From Anaerolineae bacterium (GTDB lineage Bacteria; Chloroflexota; Anaerolineae; 4572-78; NAK82), in assembly GCA_025062175.1 (NCBI GenBank), contig JANXAX010000018.1:6124-16908 (forward strand): a DNA stretch of 10,785 nucleotides, read 5' to 3'. Positions 6,207 to 10,785 of this stretch are shown here, in pieces. The notes under the pieces are model-generated. The model saw only the letters and a program-made list of their open reading frames with translations, was not told the origin of the DNA and searched no databases. Position 1 is the first letter of the stretch; every line of letters begins with the position of its first letter. A program made the position numbers and the translations under genes.

Positions 6207-6947
6207 ATGAGTTCACGCCAGCCAGTGATCATTATGGAAAATGTACACAAGCGTTTTGGCAATGTGCACGCGCTGCGTGGGGTGAGCCTGGAAGTGGAGC
6301 TGGGCGAAGTGGTAGTCGTGATCGGCCCCAGCGGCTCCGGCAAGTCGACCATGCTACGTTGCATCAACCATCTGGAGACGATCGATAGCGGACGTATCAT
6401 CGTGGACGGCATTCCGCTGGACAAAGCGCAGAACATCAACAAAGTGCGTGCCGAGGTGGGAATGGTCTTCCAGCTTTTCAACCTCTTCCCCCATTTGACG
6501 GCGCTGGAGAACATCACTCTAGCGCAGCGCGTGGTGCGCAAGCGCAGCGCCGAACAAGCGACTGCTATCGCGCTCGAATTGCTCAAGAAGGTGGGCATTC
6601 CCGACAAGGCAAATAGCTATCCGCACCAGCTCTCGGGTGGCCAGCAACAACGTGTGGCGATCGCGCGCGCCTTGGCTATGCAACCCAAGATCATGCTGTT
6701 CGATGAACCAACCTCGGCGCTGGATCCAGAGATGATCAAAGAGGTGTTGGATGTGATGCTCGACCTGGCGCGTGAGGGGATGACGATGGTGGTTGTCTCG
6801 CACGAGATGGGCTTTGCCCGCGCCGCGGCGACACGGATGATCTTTATGGACGAGGGGCAAATCGTCGAGCAAGGTACCCCTGACGAAATCTATTACAACC
6901 CCAAGCACGAACGCACTAAGGCGTTTTTGAGCAAGGTGCTGCATTAG
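6207..6947 (+). CDS. glnQ: Polar amino-acid ABC transporter ATP-binding protein, GlnQ/HisP type
   Basis: Cytoplasmic ATPase that powers the HisM-type permease. At 246 residues it has the normal family length and all nucleotide-binding motifs. These are Walker A GPSGSGKST (40-48), Q-loop Gln89 in VFQLFNLFPHLTALENI, signature LSGGQQQR (142-149), Walker B IMLFDE (162-167, catalytic Glu167), D-loop SALD (170-173) and H-loop His199 in VVSHEMG. FNLFPHLT after the Q-loop and SHEMGFAR are characteristic of the amino-acid (PAAT/HAAT) branch rather than of OppD/OppF. There is no C-terminal regulatory extension. It is the only ABC ATPase in the window. Its stop lies 9 bases before the parA start. The symbol denotes the family; glutamine specificity is not shown. 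Confidence 0.95.
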   Translation: MSSRQPVIIMENVHKRFGNVHALRGVSLEVELGEVVVVIGPSGSGKSTMLRCINHLETIDSGRIIVDGIPLDKAQNINKVRAEVGMVFQLFNLFPHLTALENITLAQRVVRKRSAEQATAIALELLKKVGIPDKANSYPHQLSGGQQQRVAIARALAMQPKIMLFDEPTSALDPEMIKEVLDVMLDLAREGMTMVVVSHEMGFARAAATRMIFMDEGQIVEQGTPDEIYYNPKHERTKAFLSKVLH

Positions 6948-6956
6948 CAGAAAGCG

Positions 6957-7772
6957 ATGGCTCTCGTCTATTGCGTCGCCAATCAGAAGGGGGGCGTTGG
7001 CAAGACGACTACGGTGGTCAACGTGGGCGATTATCTGACGCTCCGCGGATATAGTGTGTTGGTCGTCGATGTCGACCCCCAGGCGAACGCGACCTCTAGC
7101 TTGGGGATGCGGGAGAAGGGGGAAGGTTCTCCTGGGAGTGACCGTCTCACGATCTATGAGGTGCTCATCAACGAGCGACCCATCGGGCATGCCATTCGCA
7201 CGACACGACGGCCGCGCCTGCACGTCGTGCCATCCGCCCCGGCACTGGCCGGCGCTGAAGTGGAGCTGGTGGGGTTGTTAGGGCGGGAGATGCGTCTGCG
7301 CCGCGCCCTTGCGCCGATCCTGCACTACTATGACTATATATTGATTGACACACCCCCTAGCCTGGGACTATTGACCGTCAACGCCCTGACCGCCAGTCGC
7401 AATGGTGTGATCATCCCAGTGCAATGTGAGTATCTGGCGCTGGAGGGACTGAGCCATCTCCTGCACACTATCGACTTAGTGCGCCAGCACCTCAATCCCC
7501 AGCTCAAGGTCGCCGGCGTAGTGCTGACGATGTATGACAGTCGCACCCGCTTATCTCAAGAAGTCGTGCAGGAGGTAAGAAAGTTCTTCCAAGCGGGGGA
7601 GGTATTCCAGACGATTGTGCCGCGTAATGTGCGCCTGAGCGAGGCGCCCAGCTTTGGCGAGACGATCTTCACCTACGCGCCCGAATCAACTGGCGCTATG
7701 GCCTATGCCGCCCTGGCCGAGGAATTGCTGGCACGTGCCCCACAGCCGGTTCGCGAGCGAGGAGGAATATGA
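6957..7772 (+). CDS. parA: Chromosome partitioning ATPase ParA/Soj
   Basis: MinD/ParA-family ATPase that forms ATP-dependent dimers on DNA and works with ParB to segregate origins. The 271-residue product has the deviant Walker A KGGVGKTT (11-18, signature Lys11), the VDVDPQANAT box (37-46) and Walker B ILIDTPPS (128-135). VPRNVRLSEAPSFG near 221-234 is diagnostic of the Soj branch. There is no N-terminal helix-turn-helix, so this is the chromosomal type rather than a plasmid P1-type ParA. Residues about 51-63 (MREKGEGSPGSDR) are a small charged insertion found variably in this branch. The ATG at 6957 follows the ATPase gene by 9 bases with only a weak purine stretch (AGAAAG), suggesting translational coupling. 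Its stop overlaps the parB start. Confidence 0.95.
   Translation: MALVYCVANQKGGVGKTTTVVNVGDYLTLRGYSVLVVDVDPQANATSSLGMREKGEGSPGSDRLTIYEVLINERPIGHAIRTTRRPRLHVVPSAPALAGAEVELVGLLGREMRLRRALAPILHYYDYILIDTPPSLGLLTVNALTASRNGVIIPVQCEYLALEGLSHLLHTIDLVRQHLNPQLKVAGVVLTMYDSRTRLSQEVVQEVRKFFQAGEVFQTIVPRNVRLSEAPSFGETIFTYAPESTGAMAYAALAEELLARAPQPVRERGGI
7760..7765 (+). promoter_or_regulatory. Ribosome binding site for parB inside the end of parA
   Basis: AGGAGG lies within the last parA codons, only 3 bases before ATG 7769, and the start and stop share ATGA (7769-7772). The short spacing and overlap point to coupled translation of the two partners. Confidence 0.6.
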
Positions 7773-8647
7773 GCAAGCCGCGTAGTGTCCTAGGACGTGG
7801 ATTGGGAGCGCTCATCCCCGGCAGCGAGACCCCAACCACCGCGCCGCACGCTGCCGGAATCGTGGAAATCCCGCTGGACCAACTGCGCCCCAATCCGCTG
7901 CAACCGCGCCAAGACCTCCGCACCGATGCGCTGGAGGAGTTGGCGGCTTCCATCCGCGCCCACGGGGTGATCCAACCACTGGTGGTAACCCGAGTGGATG
8001 AAGGGTATCAGATTGTTACCGGGGAACGTCGCTGGCGCGCGGCACAGCTGGCCGGGTTGGAGCGCGTCCCGGCAATTATCAAGGAGACGACGCCGCGCGA
8101 GATGCTTGAGCTGGCGTTGGTGGAGAATCTCCAGCGCGCCGACCTGAACCCGTTGGAGGAGGCAAGCGCTTATCAGCAGCTTATGGACGAATTCGGGCTG
8201 ACGCAAGAAGAGGTAGCCGCCCAGGTAGGCAAGAGTCGAGCGGCGGTAGCCAACACAATGCGCCTGCTCAAGCTGCCCGACGCAGTCCAACGGGCGCTGG
8301 TGGCCGGCGAGATCAGCGAAGGGCATGCGCGTGCCCTGCTCGCCCTGCCCACTCCGGATCAACAACTCCATGCCCTAGAGTCCATCCGCCGCGGTGGCCT
8401 GACGGTGCGCCAAACCGAGGCACTGGTGCGCACCCTGCAGGCTCAACCACCAGCGAAGGAGACCTCACCGGCTGCTGAGCATCTCCTCTCTCCCCAGGAC
8501 CGCTACTTGGTGGAACGCTTCGAAGGGCGCCTCGGCACGCGGGTGGAGCTGCGGCGCGGCAAGAAGGGTGGCCGTCTGGTGATCCACTTCTACTCCGACG
8601 AAGAGCTGCGGGCGATCTACCAGGCGGTGGTGGGCGAAGCTGTGTGA
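7769..8647 (+). CDS. parB: Chromosome partitioning protein ParB/Spo0J
   Basis: CTP-dependent DNA clamp that loads at parS sites and stimulates ParA. The 292 residues show the full domain order. The N-terminal ParA-activating peptide RSVLGRGLGALIPG is at 5-18. The ParB/Srx CTP-binding domain has PLQPRQDL (43-50), GVIQPLVV (66-73), GERRWRAAQ (85-93) and ENLQRADLNPLEEA (119-132). A helix-turn-helix TQEEVAAQVGKSRAAVANTMRLLKLP spans 145-170. A C-terminal dimerisation domain spans about 243-290. Nothing is missing, and the length is normal for a chromosomal Spo0J. It overlaps parA by 4 bases. No consensus parS (TGTTTCACGTGAAACA-like) site was seen in the window. Confidence 0.96.
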   Translation: MSKPRSVLGRGLGALIPGSETPTTAPHAAGIVEIPLDQLRPNPLQPRQDLRTDALEELAASIRAHGVIQPLVVTRVDEGYQIVTGERRWRAAQLAGLERVPAIIKETTPREMLELALVENLQRADLNPLEEASAYQQLMDEFGLTQEEVAAQVGKSRAAVANTMRLLKLPDAVQRALVAGEISEGHARALLALPTPDQQLHALESIRRGGLTVRQTEALVRTLQAQPPAKETSPAAEHLLSPQDRYLVERFEGRLGTRVELRRGKKGGRLVIHFYSDEELRAIYQAVVGEAV

Positions 8648-8666
8648 GCCTCTCTCGGCACCCATA

Positions 8667-8695
8667 TTGACGCTTCGCCCCCATCTTGTTATGAT
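8667..8695 (+). promoter_or_regulatory. Sigma70-type promoter with extended -10, upstream of the glycosyltransferase gene
   Basis: TTGACG (8667-8672) is 5/6 to the -35 consensus, the spacer is exactly 17 bases (8673-8689), and TATGAT (8690-8695) is 5/6 to the -10 consensus. TG at 8687-8688 gives an extended -10 (TGTTATGAT). Transcription would start near 8702, leaving a leader of about 27 bases before GTG 8729. It sits 20 bases past the parB stop, so it would make the next gene independent of parAB. Confidence 0.65.
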
Positions 8696-8719
8696 GGAAA
8701 GAGCCCTGACAACCCGAGT

Positions 8720-8723
8720 GGAG
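8720..8723 (+). promoter_or_regulatory. Ribosome binding site for the glycosyltransferase gene
   Basis: GGAG lies 5 bases before GTG 8729 and is the only well-placed Shine-Dalgarno between the parB stop and the first membrane helix, so it decides the start. Confidence 0.5.
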
Positions 8724-8728
8724 CGGCT

Positions 8729-10785
8729 GTGGCACATGACTTGCGCTTGTCTGCGATAGAGCCCGCCGCTGCCCCGGCGCGGGCCAGCCTGCCCCGGCGG
8801 CGCACCCTGACTCGCCTCGCTGTGGCCCTCCTCGCTGTGGCACTGGGCTGGGTCGCCCAAGATCTGCTGCAGCAGGATTGGCTTTGGGAAGGGCTGCTGC
8901 TGTATGCCGCAGCTGCCTGGCTCTTCGCCTGGCAGCTGCGCCAAGCACCGCCGGTAGAGACCGTTTCGATGCACCCCGTCGGGGACACCGCGCTGTCTGT
9001 TCCCCTCAAGCTGCACAGCGGAGGGCAAAGTGTCATATCCTACCTGGGCCTTGGCATCGTGGGGCTGAGCGTCACGTTGTCCGGTGTAGCCTTGGTGCAC
9101 TTCGGCCGTCTGGACAACGCGACAGGCTGGATGTACCACCTGGCCAGCTGGGGCGTGTTTATCTTGGGAGTGAAACTAGCCGCAACGCATACCACCGCTG
9201 TCCGACCTGCTGACCGCATATCCGTGTCCCGCAGTAGCTGGTTGCGGGTAGACGTGTGGCTGCTGGCCATCCTGGCGCTCGCGCTCTTCTTCCGCTTGTA
9301 CCGTTTCCATTCAGTGCCCTTTGGTGTCTGGTATGATGAGGCGGTGGCGGGCATCGAGGCGCGCCTAGTGTGGGACGACCCCAACTTTCGCCCCGTCTTC
9401 TGGGAGTCGATGAACCACCCCGCCCACCACCTTTACCTGTTCGCGTTGTCCATCCGCCTCTTCGGGGACACCATCTGGGGGCTGCGTGCCCTTAGTGTCG
9501 CCTTTGGCATAGGCAATGTGATCATGGCCTATCTGCTCGGCAATGCCCTGCACGGACGGCGCTGGGGCCTGTTGCTCGCCTTTCTGGTGGCCACGTCCCG
9601 TTGGGATGTCAATTTCAGCCGCATTGCCATGAACAGCATCAGCGCGCACTTCTTCGTCTTTCCAACCCTCTTTTGTGCGGTGTATGCGTGGCGCAGCCGG
9701 CTGCAGTCACCCGGCTGGATGGCGGCCACCGGCCTGGTGTTGGGATTAGGGCTGTGTTTTCACACCGCTTTCCGCCTCTTTGCCATGGCCTTCGTGCTCT
9801 TCGGCGGGGTGCTGCTGATCCGCCAAGTGAAACGATGGTGGGAAGACAAGGATTCCCATACCCAGCGCATAGGTGTAATGCGGCAGACTATATATTCCGG
9901 TGTGCTGTTCCTGGTCGCCGTATGGCTGGCGACGGCGCCGGTAGTACAGTTTGCGCTCGCCCATCCGGCGATCTTTTGGCAGCGCACCCGCACCGTTTCC
10001 ATTTTCACCAACCGCGAGAACCCTGACCTGGCGATGGCGCTGCTACACAACATTCGCAAGCACGCGCTGATGTTCAACTACCGCGGCGATCCTAACGGGC
10101 GACATAACCTGCCCGGCGCGCCCATGCTGGACCGCCTTTCGGGGGTGCTCTTCGTCCTGGGCCTGGCGCTGGCAGTCGCCCGCCGCGACTGGGCGAGCCG
10201 TTTCTTCTTGCTCTTGTTCCCCTTTGGCTTGGCCGGTGGCATCTTCTCGCTCGACTTCGAAGCGCCGCAGTCGTTGCGTTCCCTTGCCGCGCTTCCGGCA
10301 GTGGTCTACTTCATCGCGCTCAGCCTGGACGCGCTGTGGAGGGAATGGCGCTGGAACGCTGCGATCGTCCGGCCACGCTGGAGCTGGCTCGCCGTTGTGT
10401 TGGGGCTGGGAATGATCACGGTTGAGAATGCCCATATGTATTTCGTGCGCCAGGCGAATGACACCGCTGTGTGGCAGTCTTTCTCCACCACGGAGACGCT
10501 CATCGGCATGAAAGTCGCCGAGCTAGGCGCACGACCAATTTATTACTTCTCCCCGCTGGTGTATGACCATCCCACCATCCGCTATCTGGCGCCGGAACAT
10601 GCGGCAGCAGAGGGCTTGCCAAGCATCCGCAAGGTTATGCCTCTGCCCGACCCTCTCCCTGCACGCGAGGCTGGCGACCGACCAGTGGTCTACTTTGTGC
10701 ATCCGGACGAAGCGTGGGTGGTTGGCCTGGCGCGCCAGCTCTACCCCACTGCGCAGATCGTCGAGTTGCCGGGCACGCCGGGCTA
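8729..10785 (+). CDS. Multi-pass membrane glycosyltransferase, GT-C / PMT_2-like (3' partial)
   Basis: Probable polyprenyl-phosphate-sugar-dependent glycosyltransferase of the cell envelope, related to the PMT_2/ArnT-type GT-C fold. The frame is open from GTG 8729 to the right edge (685 codons and counting). The start is chosen by GGAG 5 bases upstream and a leader matching the predicted promoter. Residues 1-25 are a polar, Arg-rich cytoplasmic tail. Hydrophobic segments follow at roughly 28-40, 50-65, 108-125 and 140-155, then DVWLLAILALALFFRLYRF. Next comes the first large extracytoplasmic loop, with the acidic pair Asp203-Glu204 in FGVWYDEAVAG, the usual GT-C catalytic position. NHPAHHLYLFALSIRLFGDTI (229 onward) matches the family's HPP/LFG helix. 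Further helices run to about residue 580. The last visible part is soluble (RPVVYFVHPDEAWVVGLARQ). Donor and acceptor cannot be told from sequence. The long N-terminal region before the DE loop, with several extra helices, is longer than in ArnT. Confidence 0.85.
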   Translation, partial: MAHDLRLSAIEPAAAPARASLPRRRTLTRLAVALLAVALGWVAQDLLQQDWLWEGLLLYAAAAWLFAWQLRQAPPVETVSMHPVGDTALSVPLKLHSGGQSVISYLGLGIVGLSVTLSGVALVHFGRLDNATGWMYHLASWGVFILGVKLAATHTTAVRPADRISVSRSSWLRVDVWLLAILALALFFRLYRFHSVPFGVWYDEAVAGIEARLVWDDPNFRPVFWESMNHPAHHLYLFALSIRLFGDTIWGLRALSVAFGIGNVIMAYLLGNALHGRRWGLLLAFLVATSRWDVNFSRIAMNSISAHFFVFPTLFCAVYAWRSRLQSPGWMAATGLVLGLGLCFHTAFRLFAMAFVLFGGVLLIRQVKRWWEDKDSHTQRIGVMRQTIYSGVLFLVAVWLATAPVVQFALAHPAIFWQRTRTVSIFTNRENPDLAMALLHNIRKHALMFNYRGDPNGRHNLPGAPMLDRLSGVLFVLGLALAVARRDWASRFFLLLFPFGLAGGIFSLDFEAPQSLRSLAALPAVVYFIALSLDALWREWRWNAAIVRPRWSWLAVVLGLGMITVENAHMYFVRQANDTAVWQSFSTTETLIGMKVAELGARPIYYFSPLVYDHPTIRYLAPEHAAAEGLPSIRKVMPLPDPLPAREAGDRPVVYFVHPDEAWVVGLARQLYPTAQIVELPGTPG

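Noticed and set aside
7730..7739. GGCACGTGCC palindrome at the end of parA as a parS site
   Set aside because: Only the central CACGTG fits; the flanks of the parS consensus (TGTTT/AAACA) are absent and the site is within coding sequence.
8313..9139. Overlapping - strand open frames of 193-224 codons around the parB/glycosyltransferase junction
   Set aside because: They are low-complexity, Arg/Gly/Pro/Gln-rich translations opposite clear + strand genes, without plausible start signals.
9601..10026. Separate + strand genes within the glycosyltransferase region (for example 8878-9213 and 9601-10026)
   Set aside because: They are in a different frame from the continuous hydrophobic GT-C reading frame that runs from 8729 to the window edge.

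Overview
This window is a compact, single-strand stretch of a GC-rich bacterial chromosome. Every convincing gene is on the + strand. The style of the proteins suggests Chloroflexota (Anaerolineae, Caldilineae or Roseiflexus-like): Dpp-type permeases with long extracytoplasmic loops, PT-rich linkers in a solute-binding protein, a Soj/Spo0J pair, and a large GT-C (PMT_2-like) membrane glycosyltransferase. This assignment is inference from protein character; no marker gene or rRNA is present.

Layout: (1) 1-2514, the 3' part of a very large exported protein whose 5' end lies outside the window. It joins a c-type haem domain (CxxCH), a complete polar-amino-acid binding domain (SBP_bac_3) and a peptide-type binding domain (SBP_bac_5). 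The two parts of the SBP_bac_5 domain are in swapped order, as in a circular permutation. (2) 2515-2717, a non-coding gap with two strong stem-loops, the second followed by a short T-run. (3) 2718-4751, dppB- and dppC-type permease genes. (4) 4788-6119, a HisM/GlnP-type amino-acid permease with an extra extracytoplasmic beta-rich module and an extra hydrophobic insertion. (5) 6207-6947, a GlnQ-type ABC ATPase. (6) 6957-8647, parA (soj) and parB (spo0J), overlapping by 4 bases and starting only 9 bases after the ATPase gene. (7) 8667-8695, a good sigma70-like promoter with an extended -10. (8) 8729-10785, a large membrane glycosyltransferase gene running off the window.

How the genes may work together: the first protein fuses two receptor types that normally serve different ABC importers, amino-acid (SBP_bac_3) and peptide (SBP_bac_5). 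Downstream lie permeases of both kinds, DppB/DppC and HisM/GlnP, but only one ATPase, of the amino-acid type. This fits a composite amino-acid/peptide uptake locus with a haem-bearing, two-headed receptor, and it is the most unusual thing in the window. parAB follows so closely that it may be transcribed with the transporter genes. The glycosyltransferase appears to have its own promoter. No tRNA, rRNA, CRISPR array, insertion sequence or canonical parS site was seen.
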